Positions 26,276 through 34,518 of a stretch of 64,000 bases of DNA are shown piece by piece. A program made the translations under genes and the position numbers. The first letter of the stretch is position 1, and every line of letters begins with the position of its first letter. Source of the stretch: JAOUEA01 sp040882605 (lineage in GTDB: Bacteria > Actinomycetota > UBA4738 > HRBIN12); contig JBBEAY010000035.1 of NCBI GenBank assembly GCA_040882605.1, positions 55,928-119,927 of the forward strand, read 5' to 3'. The notes under the pieces are model-generated. The model was not told where the DNA came from, did not search any database, and saw only the letters and a program-made list of their open reading frames with translations.

Positions 26276-26354
26276 CCCTTCAGGGGCCGGCCTTCAGAGT
26301 CTGGGCGCTGCCTCGTTCGTGCTGCCGCTTCGCCTGGCCGAGCCGAGGGTTGCG

Positions 26355-27737
26355 TTACGCGGTTAGCTCCTGGCAGAACTCGCCGAACGCGTCGACGTAG
26401 GTGCTGATGTCGTCCTCGGTGTGCTGCACCGAGATCGTCCACTGTTCCTCGTCGCCGGGGGTCATGAAGATGCCTCGGTTCACCATCCATGGGTACGACG
26501 CCCAGTAGATCTCCGGGATCGTCTCGAGGAAGTCGCGGTAGTTCGTCAGCGGTTCGGCTCGGTAGGAGACGCAGCCCTTCGCGCCGAGATCGACCGTGTG
26601 CGCCGGGATGCCGCAGTCGGCGATGGCACGATCGCACCCCTCGGCGAGCATCGTGCCGAGCTTGCCGAGGTGGTTGTAGGCGTCGCGGGTGAGCACCTGA
26701 GTCAGCGCCGCGAGGCCAACCGCCGACGAGAGCGGGTTGCCGTTGAACGTGCCCTGCTGGGCCGCGCCCTTGGTGACCCACTCCATGATGTTGGCGTCGC
26801 CCCCGAACGCACCGGTCGTCGCTCCGCCGCCGATCGCCTTGGCCCAAGCGGCGAGGTGCGGCACGACGCCGAACCGTTCCGCGGCACCGCCATAGGCGAT
26901 CGTGCCGCCGCACTTCACCTCATCGAAGATCAGCACGGCGCCGTGCTTCTCGCACGAGTCCTTGAGCGCCTGCAGGTATCCATCGGCCGGCACCACGATG
27001 CCGACGTTCATCATCACGGGCTCGAGGATGACCGCCGCGATCTCGCTTGGGTTGTCGGTGAACGCGGCTTCCACGGCCGATGCGTCGTTGAACGGCGTGA
27101 CGATCGTCGTGTCCCACAACGCAGCCGGCACACCCTTGGAGGTCGGCTGCGTGGTGTACCAGGCCTTGCCGCTGTCGTTGACGCTGTGTCGAAGGTCGAG
27201 CACGTCGGCCTCGGGCACCACCGAGAACAAGACAGAGTCGTGGTGGCCGTGGTACGAGCCTTCCATCTTGATGATCTTGTCGCGACCGGTCGCGGCTCGA
27301 GCCACCCTGATGGCGTCCATCGTCGCCTCGGTGCCCGAGTTGACGAAGCGCATCTGATCGCACTGGAACCTAGAGCAGATCTCCTCGGCGAGCGCCACCG
27401 TGGTCTCGGTCGTGACCGCGAAGTGGATCGCGTCGTCGGCGGCCTTCTTGATCGCTTCCACGATCTTGGGGTGCGCGTGACCGACCACGTTCACACCGAA
27501 GCCTCCGTGGAAGTCGGTGTAGACGTTGTCGTCGACGTCGGTGACGGTGGAACCCTTGCCGTGGGCCAGGTAGACGGGGTACGGATCCCCCGTCTGGAAG
27601 TTCGACACCACGCCACTGGGAAGGGACTTGATCGCCCTTCGGTAGAGCTTCTCCGAAGCTCGTGTCCGCGCCAGCCAATCCTTCGTTTCCTTGTCGGCGA
27701 TCTCCGCCGCGCGGGCCTTGAGTCGATCGAGATCCAT
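26355..27737 (-). CDS. Class III aminotransferase, glutamate-1-semialdehyde aminomutase-like
   Basis: A 460-aa PLP-dependent fold-type I enzyme. Visible are the cofactor phosphate loop NSGTEA (133-138), the GSYHGHHD segment (160-167), the PLP-nitrogen aspartate in FDEVK (271-275) and the Schiff-base lysine K300 in AWAKAIGGG. It is close in form to HemL (GSA aminomutase) but has KCGGT where HemL has the FDEVMTGFR loop. So it is probably a related beta- or omega-transaminase rather than the heme enzyme. The ATG at 27737 is chosen for its GGGAGGTGG ribosome binding site; an upstream ATG at 27788 adds an unconserved leader. Confidence 0.88.
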   Translation of the reverse strand: MDLDRLKARAAEIADKETKDWLARTRASEKLYRRAIKSLPSGVVSNFQTGDPYPVYLAHGKGSTVTDVDDNVYTDFHGGFGVNVVGHAHPKIVEAIKKAADDAIHFAVTTETTVALAEEICSRFQCDQMRFVNSGTEATMDAIRVARAATGRDKIIKMEGSYHGHHDSVLFSVVPEADVLDLRHSVNDSGKAWYTTQPTSKGVPAALWDTTIVTPFNDASAVEAAFTDNPSEIAAVILEPVMMNVGIVVPADGYLQALKDSCEKHGAVLIFDEVKCGGTIAYGGAAERFGVVPHLAAWAKAIGGGATTGAFGGDANIMEWVTKGAAQQGTFNGNPLSSAVGLAALTQVLTRDAYNHLGKLGTMLAEGCDRAIADCGIPAHTVDLGAKGCVSYRAEPLTNYRDFLETIPEIYWASYPWMVNRGIFMTPGDEEQWTISVQHTEDDISTYVDAFGEFCQELTA

Positions 27738-27821
27738 GCGTGCCACCTCCCGGGGTCGGGAAAGGGTACCCGCGGCCGGGTCGGGCACGCAACGCCCAGT
27801 CAGGGGCGCGGTTGCGGCCGG

Positions 27822-28319
27822 CTACGGACGGTAGTTCGTGAACTGCAGGGAGAGGCCGAAGTCGTGGTCCTTGACCGCGCGGATCGCGGCCTGCAGGTCG
27901 TCCTTGCTCTTGCCGAGCACGCGCACCTGCGCGCCCTGGATCTGGGTCTGGATCTTGGGCACCGCCTGGCGCACGAACTTCGAGATCTCCTTGGTCTTCT
28001 CGTCGCTGATACCGGTGACGATGGTCACGGTCTGGCGGGCGGTGCCCTTGGCCGCGTCCTCGACCGCGCCGGCCTGCAGCGCCTTGAGCGGGATACTGCG
28101 CTTGATCGCCCGCTCTTGCAGCACCTGCCAAGCCGCCTTCAGCCGATCCTCGGTAGCCGAGTGCAGCTCGATCGAATCGTCACCGAGCTTGATGGACGTG
28201 TCGGTGCCCTTGAAGTCGAAACGCTGCGAGAGCTCGCGCCCGGTCTGGTCGACCGCGTTGCGGACCTCCTGCAGGTCGACCTCGGAAACGATGTCGAAGG
28301 AGAACTGGTCTTTCGCCAT
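27822..28319 (-). CDS. yajQ: YajQ family nucleotide-binding protein
   Basis: A 165-aa protein of the YajQ/DUF520 family, with two ferredoxin-like domains; members bind nucleotides such as c-di-GMP, and the biological role is still loose. Characteristic stretches are FDIVSEVDLQEVRNAVDQ at the start, RFDFKGTDTSIKL, GAQVRVLGKSKDDLQAAI and DFGLSLQFTNYRP at the end. The ATG at 28319 begins the family-conserved MAKDQFSFD; an ATG three codons upstream is possible. It is transcribed away from the tRNA gene that follows. Confidence 0.95.
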   Translation of the reverse strand: MAKDQFSFDIVSEVDLQEVRNAVDQTGRELSQRFDFKGTDTSIKLGDDSIELHSATEDRLKAAWQVLQERAIKRSIPLKALQAGAVEDAAKGTARQTVTIVTGISDEKTKEISKFVRQAVPKIQTQIQGAQVRVLGKSKDDLQAAIRAVKDHDFGLSLQFTNYRP

Positions 28320-28414
28320 GGATCGCATGCTACCGCCGACGCGGGCCGTCTCGCCGGTCGTGAGAAGCCGGTGCGGAGTTGCGGGCCGGTTCGCTATCCT
28401 CGGGAGCGCACCAC

Positions 28415-28496
28415 GGGAGGATGCCCGAGTGGCCAAAGGGAGCGGCCTGTAAAGTCGCCGGCGATGCCTACGGAGGTTCGAATCCTCCTCCTCCCA
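28415..28496 (+). tRNA. tRNA-Tyr (anticodon GTA)
   Basis: An 82-base class II tRNA. The acceptor stem GGGAGGA (28415-28421) pairs with TCCTCCC (28489-28495). The anticodon stem GCGGC/GTCGC encloses the loop CTGTAAA, with GTA at 28449-28451. The variable arm contains the small stem GGC-GAT-GCC. The T arm is GGAGG-TTCGAAT-CCTCC, followed by discriminator A at 28496. CCA is not encoded. Everything to the right is accessory, so this gene is the likely integration site of the island. Confidence 0.97.
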
Positions 28497-28701
28497 CCGA
28501 GGGGTGTTTGCGTTACTAGGCACGTAGTGTTTGCGAAACCCCTCCGGCGCCGCCTCGGTCGGTGTTCCGGGCACCTGTGATGTGTCTCAGCGGTCGTCTG
28601 CAGCTGTCAGCTGACGACGGTGGCGGGCTCAACCTCGCGTAGGGCACGACGATGCAGACCTCGGGTCGAGATCCGCGTCAGTGATGTCGATGCCGGCGTG
28701 G

Positions 28702-30522
28702 TCAGGGAGGGGCGCGGTCCGCCGTGTCGGAGTCCTCGACGGCGTGGGGCTCCTCGACCGAGTGGGCCTCCTCGAATGCGTCGGCCTCCTGGTTGAAGGT
28801 CCCCGTCTCATCGACCGCCTGAGTGGAGTCCGTCTTTGGACCAAGGACATCGTCGAACGTACCGGCACGCCGCTTCTTGCGGCGCTTCGGCACCGAAGCG
28901 AGCTTCTTCTCAGCCGCGACCATGCGACGGTGGGACTTGGCGAGCAAGACATTCAACCCGGCGAGCGTGAACGCCAGGAAGAACGCCACCTTCTCCGTGC
29001 CGAAGACACGGGCGTAGCCGCGGTCAACGTTCGTGAAGTTGTTCTTCAGGTTCCCGTTCACGCCTTCAACCGCATTGCGACGGCTCATCGAGATGGCGTG
29101 AGCAGTTGTGCCGGCGATGCACTCCTGTTGCAGGGGCAGATCCGCAGCAGACACACTCAGGGTGCCCGCCGGAGGCTTGCCGTTGACGAGCTCGACGAGC
29201 GGGGAGCGACGTGTGTTGCGCATCGACTCCGGGAGCTGCTCCGACCGGAGCGATTTGGCAGCGAAGGGGTTCTGCCACCTCGTCGTGCCGTCGGGATCAG
29301 GCCCGGCGTGCAAGCGGTAGCGGTAGCCGGCGCGTTCGTTGTACGAGTCTTCGTACGTCTCCTTCTCTTCGAAGGTTGATCCCAGTGGTGGCATCGTCAG
29401 CTTCTGCAACTTCTTGGGGACCCCGGCGTAGAAGAGCTGGCCGCCGATCGTGATCGCATCGTCGTTGAACGGCTTGGGGTTCCACTGATACGAGGCTGGG
29501 CGGAAGGTGACCTTCGGCCCCTGACGTCGCACGGGGAGCAGGAAGGTCTCGGCCTTGGCGAGGCTGTAACCGGGGTCGACGATCACGTCGTCGATCTTGG
29601 CCCCTCTACTGAGCGCTCCCCTGATCATGTCCGTCGCCGTCCTGCCCCTGTGGGTTCCCGCTGGGACCAAGGAGAAGCCACGGATCAGTGCCGGAACACG
29701 AGGGCCGAGGTTCGCGTCGCTGACGCCGTTGGTCCATTCGAGGTCGCGAGTCTGAACCATCAGATGAGCCTCGCGACCGATGTAGGGGCCGGACGGCCGC
29801 GAGTTCGTTGCTGAGCGCCAGCCGGCACGGGCGGTCGTGTCGCCTGTATAGACGTTGCGGCCGTCTTCGCCGACGCTCAGAACGCGCGCCTTGTGCTTGC
29901 CGCGCGCTGGTTTCGGGACCTCGCGATGGCGCACATCTTCGATGAGTTCGTCCGGATCTTCTTCGGGATCGAACACCACCGTGTCTTCATCGCCGAAGAG
30001 TCGGCCCCAACTGGGAACGTCCGTGCCGTCGATCGCGACGGAGCGACTTAGGAGGAGCTCGGGAGGACACGACGCCTCCACCAGCTTGTTCAGGACGTCG
30101 AACGCCGAGGGGATCTCTGGTGGTGTGCCCCCGAACCTCTCCCATTCCTCGAGGACTTCGACGACTCGAACGACCAGCCTGGCCACGCGGTAGTACGAGC
30201 CCTGCTCAAGCCAGCCCTCGATTCCAAGCGCGCGCTGCTGGCCGCTTGAGAACGAGTTCACAACGCGAGTGATCCGGACGAGGTGGGCGACGTGGCCGGG
30301 CCTGAGAGCGTTGATCATCGCCGCGACGAGCAACGCCCGCAGTGGCATGGTCCTCGGGCGGCCCTCTTTCGAGTCCACATAGGGGGAGAGGAGGTCGACG
30401 AGACCGGAACGGTCGATGATCTCCGAAGCCGTCCGGAACTCGTCATCGGTGGGGAAGCCGCCGCCTTCGACGTCGATCGGGGCGCGGAGCTGTGCCCGTT
30501 TGCGTTGCGCGACGCGTCTCAC
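28702..30522 (-). mobile_element. DDE-type transposase (second gene of a two-gene element)
   Basis: A 606-aa protein with features of a large DDE transposase. An N-terminal helical region (LSPYVDSKEGRPRTMPLRAL) is followed by AIDGTDVPSW (first Asp), VIVDPGYSLAKAE (second Asp) and SRRNAVEGVNGNLKNNF (a Glu in the usual YREK/IS4-like position). The C-terminal 70 residues are acidic and low in complexity. It overlaps the upstream gene by 4 bases (ATGA). The family looks closest to IS1182/IS4-like actinobacterial elements, but I cannot name it, and I found no clear terminal inverted repeats on either side. Confidence 0.8.
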
Positions 30523-31517
30523 GCTGGCCCCCGCAGCATCCGACGGCGCTCCAGCTCAGACATCGCTGGCACGTACGGCAGGAGCTCATCGAGCGAAGAG
30601 ACGTTCGCGAACCCGGCTGCTTGGGCGAGCTCAGGCAGGCGCGTGCCGAGGATGAGGTGCTGAAGCAGCCACGTTGAACGTGCCCTTGAGCTGTTGAGGT
30701 GCGGGCGGCCGGGGCCCGCCTCGTAGCGCGAGAGGGCCCGTGACGCCTTGTTCTTCGACCTTGCCTCACCGCCGACAAGGAAGTCGTCCCCGCAGGTCGA
30801 AGCGAGTTCCAGGAGTTCGTCCTCGAACGCCGCGAGGACGGGGACGACGCGGGGGCTGGGGGAGCAGACGTCGATGACGGTGACGTCTCCAACGAGCACG
30901 ACGTCGGTCCCACGGATCTTCATCGACCAGCGGCCGTCCAGACCGGCGCCGGCGCCGAGGCTGAGGATCGACCTGGCCAGACGCTCGCGGTTCGGCGTCG
31001 ACTGACGCGAGGCGTCGATCCGGAGTGCATCGAGCTCCGTGCGCGAGTAGGGCGGTGCGATGGTGCGGTGCCTCAGGCGCTCGGGGGCCCGTTGCCAAGG
31101 TGCGCGGCGGGTGAGGAGAGGCCCGATCCGGCGGAGGATCGACCGAGCGGTGTTCTGGGACCCCTCCTTCACTCCCGACGTGCAGAAGAGCTCCACGTTG
31201 TCTGGATGGAGCAGGATCTCCGGATCCACGTCGAGGTAGTGCCGAAGGCCCCACGCGGCGAGCCCAGTAAGCGCCCAGGCATAGCTCTCGGCCGTTGGCC
31301 GGTGAAGGGGCCTCAGCGACACGATGGAGGACACGACGAAGACCCGAACCAGTGGCCACGCGTCGCGCCGTGCGCCCTTCGGCTGGTACTTCGCGAGCCA
31401 CTCGGCGATCTCCGGATCGAGCCCTTCGACGATGAATGTCTGGGCCACGAAGACCGGGTCTCCGCTGCCCGGAGTCGGATCGTCTGACTGGTTTGAAGAG
31501 GTCGGGTTAGACGTCAT
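30519..31517 (-). CDS. Integrase-like accessory protein of the transposase element
   Basis: A 332-aa protein coupled to the transposase. It resembles the small recombinase-like partners found beside transposases in actinobacteria: FIVEGLDPEIAEWLAKYQPK, LVTRRAPWQR-type LLTRRAPWQRAPER, IAPPYS, GAGAGLDGRWSMKIRGTDVV and RARSTWLLQHLILGTRLPEL. The last stretch resembles the R-H-x-x-R region of tyrosine recombinases, but a clear catalytic His and Tyr are not evident. It may be a degenerate recombinase or a DNA-binding targeting subunit. It starts at an ATG at 31517; the 74 bases upstream, to the nuclease gene, should include the element's end. Confidence 0.7.
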   Translation of the reverse strand: MTSNPTSSNQSDDPTPGSGDPVFVAQTFIVEGLDPEIAEWLAKYQPKGARRDAWPLVRVFVVSSIVSLRPLHRPTAESYAWALTGLAAWGLRHYLDVDPEILLHPDNVELFCTSGVKEGSQNTARSILRRIGPLLTRRAPWQRAPERLRHRTIAPPYSRTELDALRIDASRQSTPNRERLARSILSLGAGAGLDGRWSMKIRGTDVVLVGDVTVIDVCSPSPRVVPVLAAFEDELLELASTCGDDFLVGGEARSKNKASRALSRYEAGPGRPHLNSSRARSTWLLQHLILGTRLPELAQAAGFANVSSLDELLPYVPAMSELERRRMLRGPA

Positions 31518-31591
31518 CTCATTTCTTAGGGCATGTCCTGCGGGGCTCTACAGCAGTCGATCCAGGCGAAGTCCATGAGCCCATCCACTGC

Positions 31592-32305
31592 CTATAGGCC
31601 CGACATCCCCGTGAGGAGCACGAGAGAGCCGGCAGCGAGGTAGCGGCAGTAGCCGCACTTCGGCGCCGCGGCCGGCGGCTCGGGGTTCTCGAGCACGAAG
31701 AGCACCCTGGACAGGAAGGCCAGGAACGCTCCGTCGTCGCGCTCGATCTCCATGAAGGTGGCCAAGCCCTTGTAGGCGACGCCGTCGTCGAGCCCGACCA
31801 TCGCCATGGGCTCCACGCACAGCAAACCGAGCTGGGTCACGGGCTGGAGCTCGAGGGCACCTTCCGCCGGGTTCTCCGCGGCCAGCGCGTAGCTGTGCAG
31901 CTGGCGCCCGTAGAAGGTCACGTGCTCGGGTTTCGGCTCCGAGGTCTTGAAGTCGATGATCGCGAACGACGCGTCATCGAGCGCAAGGGCGGTGTCGATG
32001 ATCCCCGCGAGCTGAACCTTCGTCTCGTGGCCGGGAACCTCGAGAGGCCTCGAGCGAACCCAGCGATCGCCGAAGGCCACGCGACCGGGGCGCACGCCCT
32101 CAGCCATCTCCTCCGCGCGCTTGCCGTAGAAGAAGTCCTTCGTTTGCCCGTCGAGCTTCGTGAAGATCTTCGGGAAGACGGCCGAAGGCCTCTTGAGGAC
32201 GCCGCGCGCCTTGAACCAGAAGCACCTTTCACATTCATCGAACAGGAACGTCAGGTCGCTGGGGGCCAACCTGATGGCTTCCGCCGGCTTCGGGTCAAGG
32301 CTCAT
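31592..32305 (-). CDS. PD-(D/E)XK nuclease, RecB/Cas4-like
   Basis: A 237-aa protein of the PD-(D/E)XK superfamily. The core is GIIDTALALDD followed by FAIIDFKTS (D...D-x-K), and a later FYGRQLHSYALAAE has the conserved Q/Y of RecB-type nucleases. Cysteine pairs at both ends (ECERC near residue 24 and KCGYC near the C-terminus) suggest an Fe-S or zinc clasp as in Cas4/AddB. The C-terminal 15 residues look non-homologous, so the end may have been altered by insertion of the neighbouring transposon. The ATG at 32305 overlaps the upstream gene's stop. Confidence 0.75.
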   Translation of the reverse strand: MSLDPKPAEAIRLAPSDLTFLFDECERCFWFKARGVLKRPSAVFPKIFTKLDGQTKDFFYGKRAEEMAEGVRPGRVAFGDRWVRSRPLEVPGHETKVQLAGIIDTALALDDASFAIIDFKTSEPKPEHVTFYGRQLHSYALAAENPAEGALELQPVTQLGLLCVEPMAMVGLDDGVAYKGLATFMEIERDDGAFLAFLSRVLFVLENPEPPAAAPKCGYCRYLAAGSLVLLTGMSGL

Positions 32306-32769
32306 GACCCACCCCCGGGAAGTACGCGGAGATCCGGGCGGACTGGCGATCCATGGTGCTCGCGCGCGGCGGCGAGCAGGGGCTTGATGGTGGGACCCGC
32401 GAGGCCAGCGAGCTTGGCGATCTCGAACGCGAGGTCGGCATCGATCCAGCCGATGTGCCCGTCGATGTCGAGGCCGGCGGTGGTGCACAACCTACCGCTC
32501 CAGATCCACCCAGCGCGCTTCAACCCAACGGCCATGGGGTCGGGAATCGCGATCCTCGGCATGCCGTCGCGGTAGCGAGGGTTGGTGGTGAGACCGATGG
32601 TCTTCCACGCCCAACCCTGCTGCTCGATGAGGACCACCGGCCTCGGCTTCCCGGTGGCGAGAGGGTTCTCGAGCCCGTTGATGATGCGAGCCCAAACGAG
32701 TTCGCCTGGCGCGAGCTCTGCGGGGCGGCTGGTGCCACTCCCGGCGTAGCGGTGCGTTACCTTTGCCAT
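32302..32769 (-). CDS. MazF/PemK-like protein
   Basis: A 155-aa protein with a PemK-type beta-barrel pattern: GELVWARIINGLENPL, KPRPVVLIEQQGWAWKTIGL, NPRYRDGMPRIAIPDP and GLKRAGWIWSGRLCTT. PemK/MazF proteins are usually mRNA interferases paired with a small antitoxin. No convincing antitoxin lies upstream, and in phage or plasmid genomes such proteins may have other roles. The ATG at 32769 has a strong AGGAGGACCGAC leader. The stop overlaps the ATG of the nuclease gene. Function as a toxin is not established. Confidence 0.6.
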   Translation of the reverse strand: MAKVTHRYAGSGTSRPAELAPGELVWARIINGLENPLATGKPRPVVLIEQQGWAWKTIGLTTNPRYRDGMPRIAIPDPMAVGLKRAGWIWSGRLCTTAGLDIDGHIGWIDADLAFEIAKLAGLAGPTIKPLLAAAREHHGSPVRPDLRVLPGGGS

Positions 32770-32855
32770 GTCGGTCCTCCTTAGTAGGGCCGGCCAGGCC
32801 CCGGGGCGTTCGCGCGCCGCCGGGGCCATTCCTGGTTGTTCTCGTTGTCGTTGAC

Positions 32856-33152
32856 CTAGTGGTCTTCCTCGGTGCCTCCTCCCGCGAAGGCGTGAAGGGT
32901 CGCCCAGCGTGACTCCTCCACGTCCTGCAGCGATGCCTCCTGTTCGGCGCTGAGTGGCCCCTTGAGCACGAGGGCGAAGGATGCGTCAAAGCCCGCTTGG
33001 GTCGCCGCTGCGAAGATGTGCCTGTCCGTGCGACCGAACGGCTTCCCGTCGATGCAGACCGGCATCGGCATGTGGCGGCCCTTGGCGATCTGCTGCACCA
33101 GACGCGCGATGAGGTCGCGATCAAGTCCTTCGTTAGCCGTGAGTGTTGACAT
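32856..33152 (-). CDS. Small hypothetical protein in phage-like operon
   Basis: A 98-aa protein, start chosen at the ATG at 33152 behind GAGGAGGGAACGG. It contains LDRDLIARLVQQIAKGRHMP, a DGKPFGRTDRHIFAAAT stretch and an acidic, glycine-rich end (FAGGGTEEDH). I do not recognise a family. It overlaps the upstream gene by 20 bases and is part of the leftward operon read from the promoter at 33927-33955. Confidence 0.6.
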   Translation of the reverse strand: MSTLTANEGLDRDLIARLVQQIAKGRHMPMPVCIDGKPFGRTDRHIFAAATQAGFDASFALVLKGPLSAEQEASLQDVEESRWATLHAFAGGGTEEDH

Positions 33153-33597
33153 CCGTTCCCTCCTCTTTCTTAGGCCCGCCTTTGGGTTCGAAGCGAGCGC
33201 GGATCTTGTCGATATCGCCGTCGTGGGCGTCGTACACGTAGACGCCACGTTCGAGGAGGTCCGCCGCCTCCCTTACGTCCTGAACCAGCTCGGGACTCAG
33301 TTGCGCCATGAGCCACGCGATGCGCAGCGGGTAGCGCTCCGCGATGATCGCGCGACACAGGCCCCAGAACCTGAGCTCGCCGTAGGCGTTCAGCTTCTTC
33401 GGGACGATCTTGGCGACCTCTTTCTCCGCGAACCTGGCAACGCGCTCCTCCTGAGACGGCCTCTCAGCCGGCTCCCCGTCGCGGCACGTGCGGCAGGTGA
33501 TGCGCGGCTTCCTTCCTGGGCGGGATGGGTACACGTACACGGCGGACGTGCCATCGGGCTTGACTCTCGGATGCCCGTTCTTACAGGTCTCGTTCAT
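33133..33597 (-). CDS. Hypothetical protein with zinc-finger-like N-terminus
   Basis: A 154-aa protein starting at the ATG at 33597, preceded by AGGAG. The N-terminus has CKNGH and then CRTC (C-x3-H...C-x2-C), a pattern common in phage proteins with a zinc-bound start. The rest is helical with many charged residues (RVARFAEKEVAKIVPKKL) and a Gly/Lys-rich tail. No catalytic motif is visible. Small size and context suggest a phage or plasmid regulator or accessory protein (inference). Confidence 0.6.
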   Translation of the reverse strand: MNETCKNGHPRVKPDGTSAVYVYPSRPGRKPRITCRTCRDGEPAERPSQEERVARFAEKEVAKIVPKKLNAYGELRFWGLCRAIIAERYPLRIAWLMAQLSPELVQDVREAADLLERGVYVYDAHDGDIDKIRARFEPKGGPKKEEGTDVNTHG

Positions 33598-33665
33598 AGT
33601 TTTTCTCCTAGTGGTGTGGCTCCGCGGGCCCTGACCTCCGGCCTGGCCCCGCGGGCCAATGAGCG

Positions 33666-33857
33666 TCATCTCGCGATCGTGACCATGGCGCCCTCGTCCG
33701 CGTGGAACGACCTCTGCGCGGCGATGTACTCGCCTTCGCTGATGTACACGTGGCGAAGCGTCCCGGACTCGTCGAGGTACCACCCCAGGTGGCCCTCCAC
33801 GCCTGCGTCTTCTACTGATAGGAGCTCGAGCAGCGTCTCCTGCGACGTCGTTTCCAT
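33666..33857 (-). CDS. Small hypothetical protein, first gene of the leftward operon
   Basis: A 63-aa acidic protein from the ATG at 33857, behind GGGGAG. It contains LLELLSVEDAGVEGHLGW and LRHVYISEGEYIAAQRSF. An extension to an upstream GTG or ATG is possible in frame, but would run over the promoter. It lies 70 bases downstream of the promoter -10 and is the first gene of the operon. No family recognised. Confidence 0.55.
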   Translation of the reverse strand: METTSQETLLELLSVEDAGVEGHLGWYLDESGTLRHVYISEGEYIAAQRSFHADEGAMVTIAR

Positions 33858-33926
33858 CGTCAACTCCCCTTCTGCGCTGATCGCGCGGTTTCGTGGACTT
33901 CCTCGCCCCCAGTGGACGATGAAGGA

Positions 33927-33955
33927 AGAGTAGCGCAAGTGGTGTAAGTTGTCAA
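33927..33955 (-). promoter_or_regulatory. Near-consensus housekeeping sigma promoter for the leftward operon
   Basis: On the minus strand, TTGACA (plus-strand 33950-33955) and TACTCT (33927-33932) are separated by 17 bases. The -35 is a perfect match. Two similar 13-base direct repeats flank it: CCCAGTGGACGAT at 33908-33920 and CCAAGTGGATGAT at 33961-33973 (11 of 13 identical, 53 bases apart). They are candidate operator sites for a repressor. Confidence 0.7.
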
Positions 33956-34251
33956 GAGGTCCAAGTGGATGATTTCATATCCCAGGCAAATCAGAGAGAG
34001 AAGCAGCCAGAACAGGGGCAGGGGGAGGAAGAAAAAGTGGAAAAGGGGAAGAGGGAGTCAGGTACGGGGGGCATTCACGCCTTGGGGTGGCGAGCCCATG
34101 GTTTGCGGTCGCTCTGTCGGCTGGGAAGGGCATGCCGTTAGGGCGTTCGAAGGGAAGAATAGGATTGCTGGGATGAGAAGGTGATAGGATATGTGAAATA
34201 GGAAGCACGGGAATACCGGATTCGGAGGAGCGAGAAAGGGGGAGAGTTGCT
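33956..34251. other. Purine-rich intergenic region between divergent gene sets
   Basis: No gene is supported here. From about 33985 to 34250 the plus strand is strongly biased to A and G (for example GGGGCAGGGGGAGGAAGAA), and it is less GC-rich than its surroundings. It must hold the rightward promoter for the small genes before drmD. TTGCTG followed about 17 bases later by GATATG near 34163-34191 is a weak candidate. Confidence 0.5.
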
Positions 34252-34518
34252 TTGAGCATCGAGATCAAGCCGGTCGACCCAAGGTCCATACCCGCCGCCA
34301 AAGGGGGAAACGAAAGCAAGAAGTGGCGGGAAGCGGTAGTGGCCTTCATGGACTCGGATGCGGAGGCGGTGGAAGTCATGGGCGAGACCGACAGCCGGAA
34401 GGCGAGTACGGGACTGCGGGCGGCCGTCGCTGGGCTGGATCAGGTAGGAGAGATCAAGGTCGTCCGGCGAGGAGAGCGCACCTTCCTCGTGAAGGTCGAC
34501 GAGAGCACGTCCCCATAG
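34252..34518 (+). CDS. Small hypothetical protein upstream of DISARM
   Basis: An 88-aa charged protein that begins at a TTG preceded by GGGGGAGAG. It contains KWREAVVAFMDSDAEAVEV, a run of small charged helices and a C-terminal RRGERTFLVKVDE beta pair. The size and pattern resemble small DNA-binding or phage-type proteins, but no family is recognised. Its TAG is directly followed by a GTG that opens the next frame, so the two could be cotranslated. Confidence 0.55.
   Translation: MSIEIKPVDPRSIPAAKGGNESKKWREAVVAFMDSDAEAVEVMGETDSRKASTGLRAAVAGLDQVGEIKVVRRGERTFLVKVDESTSP

Noticed and set aside
28497..28701. Terminal inverted repeat of the transposon next to tRNA-Tyr
   Set aside because: Small palindromes (for example around CAGCTG near 28610) and a GAGGGGT/ACCCCTC pair exist, but no matching sequence was found beyond the other end of the element at 31518-31591.
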